Below, piece by piece: positions 7,688 through 15,578 of a DNA stretch of 64,000 nt. The notes beneath the pieces are model-generated. The model was not told the DNA's origin, did not search any database, and saw only the letters and a list, made by a program, of their open reading frames with translations. The translations under genes and the position numbers were made by a program. Numbering within the stretch: the first letter of the stretch is position 1; the number at the start of each line of letters is the position of its first letter. This DNA comes from Erythrobacter sp047872805. Its GTDB lineage: Bacteria; Pseudomonadota; Alphaproteobacteria; Sphingomonadales; Sphingomonadaceae. The DNA is taken from positions 1-64,000 of the forward strand of contig NZ_JBLQUK010000002.1 in assembly GCF_047872805.1 (NCBI RefSeq), written 5' to 3'.

Positions 7688-10600
7688 TCAGAAATTCTTG
7701 CGCAATTCAACGTGGAACACGCGCCCACGGGCGGAATGCAACTCGCTGAAATAGCCATAGGTTTCGTCAGCCAGCGGTGGGTCTTCGTCAAACAGATTGT
7801 TGACCGCAAACCGGATCCGTGTCCCGTCAATCGCGGAATTGTCCTCAATCGTGTAGGAGATTGAGAAGTTCACCGTGAAGAATTCATCGACGGGGAAGAA
7901 ATTGGCGTTGGGATCATCGGACACGATCAGATCGTCACGAATGACGCTGGTGTCGAACACTTTGCCGACATAGCTGCCGAACAGGCCAACATCGACCGGC
8001 CCACTTTCCCAGTTGATAGCGCCGCTAAACCGCCATTTCGGCCGTCCTTCGATCTGCAGCAATTCACCCAGACCGCCGACGGTCACGTCCAGCGGCAACA
8101 CGCCGCTTTCGATGGCGTCGAGGATTTCCTGTGCATCGGGGCCAGCCGACTGGACAAAGCTGTCGAGCCGCGCAGCGTTGAACCGCAGACGGAAATCGCC
8201 CAGCCCGAAATCAGGCACATTGTAGAACAGGCCGAAATCCCAGCCTTTCGAAATGCGACTGTCGAGGTTGAGATAGGGGTCGAGCACCTGAATGATGTCG
8301 CCCGCCGGAGCCAGACTGGTGCCGGTGAACAGGTCAATCTCTTCCTGTGTGGGTGCAGCGCGGATCACGTTGGGGTTGGTGCTGCCATTAAGCCGCCGCA
8401 ACAGGTCAAGCGCGATGGCGTTGTCATCGCCAAATGTGCCGACCAGCCCTTCCTGTTTAACGCGCCAGTAATCGGCGGTCAGCGTCAGGCCGGGGATGAA
8501 ATACGGTTCCAGCACGATGCCCAGATTGATGCTGGTGCTGTCTTCGGGTTCCAACTGATCGCTGCCCGAACGGAAACTGATCGTGCCGGCCCCGGCGCAA
8601 TTGCCAAGGGTCGAAATCAGTCCCTTTTCAAGCTGCGCCTGACACAGCACGAAATCGTCGCGGGTGTTCGACCGCGTCGTGCCTTCGTCATTGACCTGCA
8701 CCAGGTTCGGCGCGCGGAAGCCTTGCGACCATGCGCCGCGGAATGTGACGCCGGGCACGGTGGTCCATGATGCCGCAACACGCGGGACAATGGCGGTTTC
8801 ATTGATATCTGCGAAATGTTCAAAACGCCCAGCCAGCTGCACGTTGAATTCTTCGACCAACGGAATATCCATGTCGCCGCCGACCAGCGGCACGAAGACT
8901 TCGGCAAAGCCCGAATAGACCTCGCGGCTGCCATTGGTGTCGGGTGAGGGGCTGGTGCCCGCGACATCGCTGCCGTTGAACACGCCGGTCACGCTGTCGG
9001 TAAAGGTGATGGTGCCATCCAGTCGGGGGTCGCGGTCATCAAAGAACGTTTCGCGCCGGAACTCGACGCCCGCCGCAATACCCAGATCGCCGCCTGGCAG
9101 GGTGAAGAGATCGTCGCGGCTGATTTTGAAATCGGCGAGCGCGAGGCTGGTCCCGCCTTTGCGGAACACGTTGATGCGGAATGGATCGATCGAAGCCTGC
9201 GGGTTGGGCGTGCAATCGCCCTGCCCGGGATCGCTGTTGACGCAGCCACCGTTGAACGGGTTGTAGGCATCGGGGGTGGTCAGATTGATCTGTTGCTGCA
9301 TCAGCGTGAGCGAAACGCGGTTGCGCGAAAGATCGATCACTTCGGCTTCGGAATAGAGCAGCCCTGCGTCAAAATCCCATTCACCCAGTTCCCCGCGAAG
9401 GCCGCCGACGAGACGGAACGTATCCTTGTCCACCGACACGTCGCGGTTGCCGACATCCACGAAACGGTACCGTTCCATGATGAGATCGGCGCCTTCATCG
9501 GCGATTGTGGTGCCCGGCAAACGATTGGGATTGGGCGAACCATCGGCCAAGGTCGTGGGGCCGAACGGGTTGTAGAACGCATTGCGATCAATCCCGACCG
9601 GCACCGCGCTTAGAATTGCCGATGGCGTAATGGTGCGGCGGTTCTCTGACCGGTAATAGCTGCCTTCGAAATAGGCCTCCAGACTGCTGGTCAATTCATA
9701 GCTGAGCAGCGCCATCGCATTGTAGCGGTCCTTGCGGCTGAACAAGCTGTTGCCGAAATTGGTGTTGTAGCGCACCGCCGTTGTCGGCGTGGTGCCGTTG
9801 CGCGCGCAGACGCCATTGCCGAAATCGAGGCGGCAGCCAGTGAAGCTGTCGGGTTGAAGATAGAAATCATCGTCGCGGATCGGTGTGCGGCTCGACGGGG
9901 CCTGAATATCGAACTGCCCAAATGGTCCAAAGGTGTTGCGATTGTTGAATGAGGCATCGCCTTCGAAGTCGGTCCCGACCAAAAGCTCCCGGCGGTCATC
10001 ATCTGCGGCATAGTCTCGTTCGGACGCAAGCTGACCGTTTTCGTGATAGTAACCGCCATACACGGTCAGATTGCCGCGTCCGCCGCCAAAATCGAAACCA
10101 TAACCGCCGCTGATGCGGTAATTGTAGAGGCTGGTGCCATCAGAAGCGCGCCAGTCCGCTTCGAGGAAACCGCCCCGGCGATTGCCGCGTAGCACCGTGT
10201 TGATCACGCCCGCAACCGCATCTGCGCCGTAAATGGCCGATGCACCGTCGCGCAGCACTTCGATCCGGCGCACACTGCCCGGTGCGATTTCATTGGTGTC
10301 CGAACTGACCACGGGAACCAGTAATTCGGTCTGGAAGCCCGGATGCAGCGTCATGCGCCGTCCGTTAATCAACAACAGCGTGTTGCCGGTGCCAAGGTCG
10401 CGCAGGTTGATCGATCCGACATCGCCGCGCGCGCTGTTCTGGGTGGTGGCGTTTTGTTCGTTGAACGCGACGGTCCCGGCCTGCGGGATTGCGCGGAACA
10501 ATTCATCGCCCGATGCCGCACCGGTGTTTTCAATATCGACTTCATCCAGCACGGTGACTGGCAGAACGTCGTTGATCTTAGCGCCCTGAATCTGTGTCCC

Positions 10601-10744
10601 GATTACAACAATCTCGCGCTCTGTTTCTGGCACTTCCTGGCCAGCCGCAGGCGCTTCGTTTTGCGCGAAAGCGGTGCCGTGACCCATTGTTGCAAGTGCG
10701 GTTGAAGCAAGAAAAACATTCAATTTCAGATAAGAACGCGGCAT
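7688..10744 (-). CDS. TonB-dependent outer-membrane receptor (receptor 2)
   Basis: Encodes 1018 residues. A signal peptide ends near residue 27 (GTAFA before QNEA). A TonB-box-like EIVVIGT (44-50) is followed by the plug with SINLRDLGTGNTLLLINGRR and the diagnostic GASAIYGADAVAGVINTVL. A long beta-barrel follows and ends in VELRKNF with a terminal aromatic residue. Plug elements place it in the large oligomeric-substrate receptor group (sphingomonad 900-1100 residue type). The ATG has GGGGGAG upstream. A winged-helix membrane regulator lies directly upstream on the same strand, and the intervening 252 bases carry two TGTCA/TGACA dyads at a predicted promoter, so regulation by that protein is plausible. 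The substrate is unknown. Confidence 0.93.
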   Translation of the reverse strand: MPRSYLKLNVFLASTALATMGHGTAFAQNEAPAAGQEVPETEREIVVIGTQIQGAKINDVLPVTVLDEVDIENTGAASGDELFRAIPQAGTVAFNEQNATTQNSARGDVGSINLRDLGTGNTLLLINGRRMTLHPGFQTELLVPVVSSDTNEIAPGSVRRIEVLRDGASAIYGADAVAGVINTVLRGNRRGGFLEADWRASDGTSLYNYRISGGYGFDFGGGRGNLTVYGGYYHENGQLASERDYAADDDRRELLVGTDFEGDASFNNRNTFGPFGQFDIQAPSSRTPIRDDDFYLQPDSFTGCRLDFGNGVCARNGTTPTTAVRYNTNFGNSLFSRKDRYNAMALLSYELTSSLEAYFEGSYYRSENRRTITPSAILSAVPVGIDRNAFYNPFGPTTLADGSPNPNRLPGTTIADEGADLIMERYRFVDVGNRDVSVDKDTFRLVGGLRGELGEWDFDAGLLYSEAEVIDLSRNRVSLTLMQQQINLTTPDAYNPFNGGCVNSDPGQGDCTPNPQASIDPFRINVFRKGGTSLALADFKISRDDLFTLPGGDLGIAAGVEFRRETFFDDRDPRLDGTITFTDSVTGVFNGSDVAGTSPSPDTNGSREVYSGFAEVFVPLVGGDMDIPLVEEFNVQLAGRFEHFADINETAIVPRVAASWTTVPGVTFRGAWSQGFRAPNLVQVNDEGTTRSNTRDDFVLCQAQLEKGLISTLGNCAGAGTISFRSGSDQLEPEDSTSINLGIVLEPYFIPGLTLTADYWRVKQEGLVGTFGDDNAIALDLLRRLNGSTNPNVIRAAPTQEEIDLFTGTSLAPAGDIIQVLDPYLNLDSRISKGWDFGLFYNVPDFGLGDFRLRFNAARLDSFVQSAGPDAQEILDAIESGVLPLDVTVGGLGELLQIEGRPKWRFSGAINWESGPVDVGLFGSYVGKVFDTSVIRDDLIVSDDPNANFFPVDEFFTVNFSISYTIEDNSAIDGTRIRFAVNNLFDEDPPLADETYGYFSELHSARGRVFHVELRKNF

Positions 10745-10811
10745 TTATAGACTCCCCCACTGCCATTTTGACCAATAATTGCGCGCCAAATTCCCCGCGG
10801 CAATCGAATTG

Positions 10812-10869
10812 TGTCAAACCGCTGACAGAATTTTTCGTCTCGAATTTGGGCTTGACAAGATTCTGTCAA
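10812..10869 (-). promoter_or_regulatory. Promoter with two TGTCA/TGACA dyads for receptor 2
   Basis: On the plus strand, TGTCA-N6-TGACA lies at 10812-10827 and TTGACA-N6-TGTCAA at 10852-10869, with centres 41 bases (about four helical turns) apart. On the minus strand, TTGTCA (10858-10853) and AAAAAT (10835-10830) are spaced 17 bases, a plausible -35/-10 pair; its start point would fall inside the first dyad and its -35 box inside the second. This is the layout of operators controlling a promoter. The binding protein is inferred, not shown. Confidence 0.5.
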
Positions 10870-10996
10870 TTCATGGGCAGATTGAGAAAGCCGTAGCGGT
10901 AATTCGCCGGGCTGGTTCGCGCTCACAGAATGCGGTTCGGGCAACGAATAATCTCGCTGGGCGAAGGACTCGGAAGACGCTGCCAGGGGTCCTGCT

Positions 10997-12664
10997 TTAA
11001 GACAGGTTTTGCATGATCCGGTCAACGCCTGCGTCGCTCCAGATGAAGATGCTGATATGGGCCCTTAATGCCTGCCTGCTGGCTGGCGGCATTGCCGGGT
11101 CTATCAGCGCCATTGTCAGCAAGCGGATTGTCTCCTGTTCCTTGCCGGGGGCACCATTGGACTGCGCCCGTCCGGCGAGCAGCCGGGCGCTTTCAAGATC
11201 GCCCATACTGACTGCAGCGATCAGCAAGTTGAGATGCAGCAGCGCGTCGGGCGAGGGATTGTCGGCAATGATCGTGCGCAGATTGCTCTCTGCCTGGGTC
11301 TTGCCGTTCCTGAAGGCAGGGCATGAATTGGTCTCCGCCTCCAGAGCAGCCATCATAGCCGGATAGGAATTGCCTTTTTCAAAGGCGCGTTCGATGTGCG
11401 ATCTGGCGGCTGCGCAATCGTTGTTGGCCAGTTCGATCTTTGCAGCGAGAAAATTGGCAAAGGCATTGTATGGATCCTGTTGCAGCGCGTGGTTCAGATC
11501 GGACCACCCGTTTCCCGAACGCTCGATCGGTTCCCCGGCAATTCGTCTGTCCCGGAAATAGGCGAATGCGCGGCGGGAAAACATATAGGTGGCGTAATCG
11601 CTGTCCGGATATTCTGCGATGCATTTGTCAACCAGCTGCGAGGTTCGTTGTACATTGGCCCGGCCGTTCTCGATCTGCAGGAAACAGCCATAGCCGGACT
11701 GAGCAAAGTCATCGACCAGCCGCAACTGATCCTTTGCAATCGCGCCGGTGGGTGAGGTGATGTAAACGAGCGCAGAATTGATTTCGCTATCAAAAGCGAC
11801 GGGATTATCCGGATCGAATTCAACCCGGTCGGAATACAGCGTCTTTCCAGAGTTCGTCATTAAGCGGAAATTTGCCAACTGATCGCCCGATCCAGAGCGC
11901 ATGAAGTCCAGTTCCAGAATGTAATCAGCCTCGCCCGCAGAATTTTCCATTTTCATTCGTGAAACGAACGAGTTGGCCAGTTGAATTTCAGCCTGGCCCA
12001 CCGCCATTTCTATCTGGCCGGCAAACTGTTGATCGCTGACAGCACTTGGCCCGATATTGGCGCGCAGTTCGACCGAAGGAACAAGCAATTCCGCAGGCGC
12101 GCTGGTAGAACTTTGCTCCGACCAGCCCAGCAACACCGGGATCGTGGCGATGGCAAGGATTGCAACGCCAATCGCTGCTGCAAGCCACCACCGCGCATCG
12201 TTGTGCGTGCTTGATTGGCTGGGGGATAGACCAGCGGGATGGCTGGTTTCAGGCAAGTCTTCGGAACCACCGATTTGGCTGCCGCGTTTCGCGATCTTGC
12301 TTGCAGCCGGTTCTGTTTCTTCGATCAGCGCAAGGCGATATTGTCCCGGTTCAAGCACCAGCCGCAGGCCGTTCTGCGGCCGGTTGCGGGCGTAGTAATT
12401 TTCCAGATTGGCCCGCAGCCTTGAAATCTGGACGCGAGGATAGCTGTCATTGGCGAGATCAAAATCGGGATCTTTCCCCAATGCATCCACCGCTATTTCA
12501 AATTGGCTCGGCGCCGCACCGTCTCGCACGGTTGCCTCTGCCAGATATTTCAGCAGCTTGGATTGGACCGGTGAACGCTTGAATACGAGGTCGCTCAGCA
12601 CGCTATTCGTTTCAAGTCGCAACTGATCGTTGAAGTCAAATTTGGTGCCTTGCGAACCCGGCAT
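10997..12664 (-). CDS. Membrane-anchored winged-helix regulator with TPR-like periplasmic domain
   Basis: Encodes 555 residues. Residues 15-112 resemble the OmpR/CadC-like DNA-binding domain that heads many alphaproteobacterial cyclase-like regulators (SPVQSKLLKYLAE, then DSYPRVQISRLRANLENYY, then LVLEPGQYRLAL as the wing). One transmembrane helix spans about 159-181 (WWLAAAIGVAILAIATIPVL). The periplasmic part ends in helical repeats (residues about 340-540, for example DLNHALQQDPYNAFANFLAAKIELA). The design implies sensing in the periplasm and direct promoter control, as in CadC. It lacks any enzymatic domain that I recognise. It lies upstream of receptor 2 on the same strand, with dyads between them. 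A possible alternative role is pure protein scaffolding. Confidence 0.75.
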   Translation of the reverse strand: MPGSQGTKFDFNDQLRLETNSVLSDLVFKRSPVQSKLLKYLAEATVRDGAAPSQFEIAVDALGKDPDFDLANDSYPRVQISRLRANLENYYARNRPQNGLRLVLEPGQYRLALIEETEPAASKIAKRGSQIGGSEDLPETSHPAGLSPSQSSTHNDARWWLAAAIGVAILAIATIPVLLGWSEQSSTSAPAELLVPSVELRANIGPSAVSDQQFAGQIEMAVGQAEIQLANSFVSRMKMENSAGEADYILELDFMRSGSGDQLANFRLMTNSGKTLYSDRVEFDPDNPVAFDSEINSALVYITSPTGAIAKDQLRLVDDFAQSGYGCFLQIENGRANVQRTSQLVDKCIAEYPDSDYATYMFSRRAFAYFRDRRIAGEPIERSGNGWSDLNHALQQDPYNAFANFLAAKIELANNDCAAARSHIERAFEKGNSYPAMMAALEAETNSCPAFRNGKTQAESNLRTIIADNPSPDALLHLNLLIAAVSMGDLESARLLAGRAQSNGAPGKEQETIRLLTMALIDPAMPPASRQALRAHISIFIWSDAGVDRIMQNLS

Positions 12665-12822
12665 ATAGTTTTTCTTTATAGTTACGGCCGGTTAACGCTG
12701 CGTTTACTTTTGCGACCCGCGGCGCTTAACTGGCCCGTGTTTGACACGTTCTGCCTCGTGTAACGTTACGTATACGGTGCGAAACTGTTAATGTCCAATC
12801 GGTTCGGCCATTGTCCTTTGGC

Positions 12823-13116
12823 ATGAGGCGTTCATGTCAGTTCCTTTTGTTGGTTTCAGCGGCGGCCTTTTCTTGCGTGGAGGCCGTCGCTGACAACCAA
12901 GCCAGAACAGAGGTCGAAAGATCTCCGGTGGCGGAACGGGCCCACGCTTCGGCAAAGATCCTCTCGGGAATCCGGGTGCCTTGGTCCGTGTCCGGTCCCG
13001 GGAGGATCACCACCACCAGCGGGGAAACGGCGCTGCATTCCTCGCAGATAACGGTTGCGATCCGGCGTCAGTCCGACGGTACAAGGGAAGAAACCATCTA
13101 TGTCGATTTCCACTAG
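12823..13116 (+). CDS. Small secreted hypothetical protein
   Basis: Encodes 97 residues from the ATG at 12823; a TTG at 12811 is also in frame. The N-terminus (MRRSCQFLLLVSAAAFSCVEAVA) is a signal peptide. The C-terminus is a beta-rich stretch (ITVAIRRQSDGTREETIYVDF). No strong ribosome binding site is visible. The last 17 bases overlap the start of the PilZ gene in another frame, which suggests translational coupling. No family recognised. Confidence 0.55.
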   Translation: MRRSCQFLLLVSAAAFSCVEAVADNQARTEVERSPVAERAHASAKILSGIRVPWSVSGPGRITTTSGETALHSSQITVAIRRQSDGTREETIYVDFH

Positions 13117-13774
13117 GTTTGCCGTTGATGACGGCAATGCTGGCAAAAATACGAACAACGCGGGTGCAGATAGTAAGCTTTCGACCAAACACAACCTCGA
13201 TGTTAAGGGACAAGAACGGCGGGCAGCGCGGCGGTTCTTGACTGCTTTCCGGCCCGGATGCATCGTGATCGACAATCGCATCGTCCTTGGCTTGATACGC
13301 AACATGTCAATGGACGGGGTCATGATCGAAGTCGATGCGCCGCTGAAGGTGGGTCAGCGCGTTGCCTATTTCTGGGATGAAAACAGATTGGTGTCGGCAA
13401 GTGTCGCGTGGAGCAATGGGAATCGCCACGGATTGGAAAATGAAACCGAGGAGCGCGTCTTCGACTGCCGCTTCAGCTATCGTTCGGTGCGTGTTCCCTG
13501 CACGATGAACGCCGAGTTTTGGGTGCATGGCGAACGGCACCTGGTCAAAATGTTGAATCTGTCGCTTGGCGGAATGCGTATTCGTGCGCCGCAATTGCAA
13601 ATCGGCGCACCGCTGACGATCGGTTTGTGCGGGGTTGAATTGTATAATGCGAGTGTGCGTTGGAGCAGGCAGGGCGAGGCAGGCATCCGGTTTGCAGAAA
13701 GGCTCACCCTCAGCCAGCTGACCGCGATCCTGTCGCATGAAAGCGTCCGGTTTGACCCGCTCGTTGCCCGCTGA
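13100..13774 (+). CDS. PilZ-domain protein (two PilZ-like units)
   Basis: Encodes 224 residues from ATG 13100, with GGAAG about 9 bases upstream. Residues 39-76 carry the PilZ c-di-GMP signature: an RRAARR stretch at 40-45 and NMSMDG at 68-73, matching RxxxR and [D/N]xSxxG. A second unit follows (YRSVRVPC, then NLSLGGMRI), keeping the Ser/Gly motif but with a weaker Arg motif. PilZ proteins bind c-di-GMP and adjust motility, envelope or polysaccharide functions. It is cytoplasmic with no membrane segment. The partner is unknown. Confidence 0.83.
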   Translation: MSISTRFAVDDGNAGKNTNNAGADSKLSTKHNLDVKGQERRAARRFLTAFRPGCIVIDNRIVLGLIRNMSMDGVMIEVDAPLKVGQRVAYFWDENRLVSASVAWSNGNRHGLENETEERVFDCRFSYRSVRVPCTMNAEFWVHGERHLVKMLNLSLGGMRIRAPQLQIGAPLTIGLCGVELYNASVRWSRQGEAGIRFAERLTLSQLTAILSHESVRFDPLVAR

Positions 13775-13819
13775 TCTGGGGGCGGGGCGCAGCAAGGATT
13801 GCTGGAGCGCCGCGTGACC

Positions 13820-13836
13820 CTAGGTCCTGGCCCTAG
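13820..13836. repeat. Short dispersed repeat, copy 1
   Basis: CTAGGTCCTGGCCCTAG lies 45 bases after the PilZ stop codon. A 15/17 match is found at 60766-60782. Its outer bases are self-complementary (CTAGG with CCTAG). Confidence 0.4.
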
Positions 13837-13956
13837 CGATTATCTCGCTTTCCTACACGTCATTCGCTCCGCTATCCTGACTGGCGATGAAGATGGCTGT
13901 TCCCTCGCGCCTGGCTACTGATAAATTCGCAGCCCTGCAAATGGGTAGCTTTTCCT

Positions 13957-13984
13957 CCTCTGGACAGTGTGTCAGGTGTGTCAG
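13957..13984. repeat. 28-bp repeat shared with lysozyme gene (copy 1)
   Basis: Identical over 28 bases to the reverse complement of 48463-48490. The unit contains GTGTCAGGT followed by GTGTCAG. This copy ends next to the AAGGAG ribosome binding site of the enoyl-CoA hydratase gene. An upstream GCTTTTC is also shared with small differences. Confidence 0.8.
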
Positions 13985-14001
13985 CAAGGAGAGAGCACAC
14001 C

Positions 14002-14874
14002 ATGACTGACCACACCCAGATCACCGTTACCAAGGCCGACCGCATCGCCACGATCACGCTCAACCGGCCGGACAAGATGAACGCCTATACCCGCACAATG
14101 GGGGCGGAGATCATGGCCGCGATGGATGACATCGACAGCGATGACGATGTGCGCGCGGTGGTGTTCACCGGCGCGGGCGAGCGGGCGTTCTGCGCTGGCG
14201 CCGACCTGACGCCGGAAGGCGGCGGGCAAGTGTTCTCTGATGCTGCGCAAGTCGACGACCTGTCAGACGAACGCGTGCGCGACGGAGGCGGGCGTCTGAC
14301 GCTGCGATTGTTCGAAAGCACCAAGCCGCTGATCTGCGCCTGCAACGGCGTGGCGGTCGGCGTGGGCGCAACAATGCAACTGGCAATGGACATCAGGCTC
14401 GCCAGCAGGACTGCGCGGTATGGCTTTGTGTTCGCGCGGCGCGGGATCGTGCCAGAGGCCGCATCAAGCTGGTTTCTGCCGCGCATCGTGGGGATCAGCC
14501 AGGCGCTCGAATGGTGCTATTCAGGCCGGATTTTCGATGCCGAGGAAGCGCGCGCCGGGGGGCTGGTGCGGTCCATCCACGCGCCCGACGATCTGCTCCA
14601 CGCGGCACAATCGCTCGCGCGGGAGATCGCGGAGAACACTTCGGCGGTGTCGGTGGCGATGACGCGGGCGATGATGTGGCGGCTTATGAACACCGATCAT
14701 CCAATGGAAGCGCACAAGATCGACAGCCGCGCAATCTACACCCTGTCGCGCGGCAAGGATGCGCAGGAAGGGATCGCCAGCTTTCTGGAGAAGCGCCGCG
14801 CGATGTATCCGGGCAAGGTCACGGCGGATATGCCCGATTTCTATCCCTGGTGGGAAGAACGCCGCTATGAGTGA
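14002..14874 (+). CDS. Enoyl-CoA hydratase/isomerase family protein
   Basis: Encodes 290 residues from the ATG at 14002, with AAGGAG at the right distance. Crotonase-fold features are visible: ITLNRPDKMNAYTRTMG near the start, the first oxyanion element AFCAGADLTP around residue 68, and the second (CNGVAVGVGATMQLAMDIRLA) around residues 114-134. The E-rich segment GIVPEAASSWFLPRIVG carries the catalytic-type Glu. The family hydrates 2-enoyl-CoA or catalyses related reactions; the specific substrate is unknown. The stop overlaps a possible GTG start of the next gene, a MarR-type regulator, suggesting an operon that controls itself. Confidence 0.88.
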   Translation: MTDHTQITVTKADRIATITLNRPDKMNAYTRTMGAEIMAAMDDIDSDDDVRAVVFTGAGERAFCAGADLTPEGGGQVFSDAAQVDDLSDERVRDGGGRLTLRLFESTKPLICACNGVAVGVGATMQLAMDIRLASRTARYGFVFARRGIVPEAASSWFLPRIVGISQALEWCYSGRIFDAEEARAGGLVRSIHAPDDLLHAAQSLAREIAENTSAVSVAMTRAMMWRLMNTDHPMEAHKIDSRAIYTLSRGKDAQEGIASFLEKRRAMYPGKVTADMPDFYPWWEERRYE

Positions 14875-14933
14875 GCGGGCCGCGTCAGCCGGGCATCTTG
14901 CGAAAGCACTGGTTTCATGGGAAACCGCTTCGC

Positions 14934-15479
14934 ATGAACGATATGACCCAGTCGGCCTCTGCCCGCAGCGCGAAAGGCAGCCAATACCAGCTTAGCGGAT
15001 TTCTGCCCTATCAGCTGTCGATCACCTCCAATGCGGTCAGCGGCCTGATCGCGGAGCGGTATCGCAAGCGTTTTGGGCTGAAAATCACCGAATGGCGGGT
15101 GATGGCAGTGCTCGGCGACGCAGGATTGGCGGGGGCGCGGCTGGCGGGCGCGGGAAAGCGTAGCGGGGGAGGGCGGCTGACTCAGCGCGACCTCACTGAA
15201 CTGACCTTGATGGACAAAGTCGCGGTCAACCGTGCGTGCAAAGTGCTGGAAGAGCGCGGTCTGGTGCAGCGCGCCGCGAATGTCGCTGATGGCCGCTCGC
15301 ATCTGCTGGAGCTGACCGATGAGGGCGAGGCGATCCACCGCGAGGTGATGCCGCTGGCGCGGGCAACCGAACGCGAGCTGTTCGAAGGCTTTGCCGCTGA
15401 GGAAGAGGCATTGCTACGCACCATGCTGCAACGAATGCGCGAGCGTGCTGGTATGCTGGCGCGCGGCCCTGACGGATAG
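14934..15479 (+). CDS. MarR-family transcriptional regulator
   Basis: Encodes 181 residues from ATG 14934; an alternative GTG at 14871 overlaps the previous stop and would add 21 residues. The winged helix-turn-helix is visible: ITEWRVMAVLGD, then TQRDLTELTLMDKVAVNRACKVLEERGLV as the recognition region, and ADGRSHLLELTDEG as the wing. A short Gly/Ala-rich insert (GLAGARLAGAGKRSGGG) lengthens the loop before the recognition helices, which is unusual. Likely a dimeric repressor of the upstream enoyl-CoA hydratase gene, responding to an aromatic or acyl-CoA ligand; this is inferred from position. Confidence 0.85.
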   Translation: MNDMTQSASARSAKGSQYQLSGFLPYQLSITSNAVSGLIAERYRKRFGLKITEWRVMAVLGDAGLAGARLAGAGKRSGGGRLTQRDLTELTLMDKVAVNRACKVLEERGLVQRAANVADGRSHLLELTDEGEAIHREVMPLARATERELFEGFAAEEEALLRTMLQRMRERAGMLARGPDG

Positions 15480-15506
15480 GGCCAAAGGAGACGGGGCAGG
15501 GCACGC

Positions 15507-15544
15507 AAAAGGGCCGGCAGGGCGAAACCCCCAACCGACCCTTT
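15507..15544 (-). terminator. Terminator of Tad operon
   Basis: On the minus strand AAAGGGUCGG (15544-15535) pairs with CCGGCCCUUU (15517-15508) with one G-U wobble, ending in UUUU. It lies 35 bases after the tadC stop, between convergent genes. Confidence 0.65.
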
Positions 15545-15578
15545 CGCAATAGGGTGCGCCTTACCCTGTTACTCTGGT

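Noticed and set aside
12760..12769. GTAACGTTAC perfect palindrome between divergent genes as an operator
   Set aside because: A 10-bp palindrome is expected about 60 times in 64 kb by chance, and no flanking symmetry or second copy supports it.
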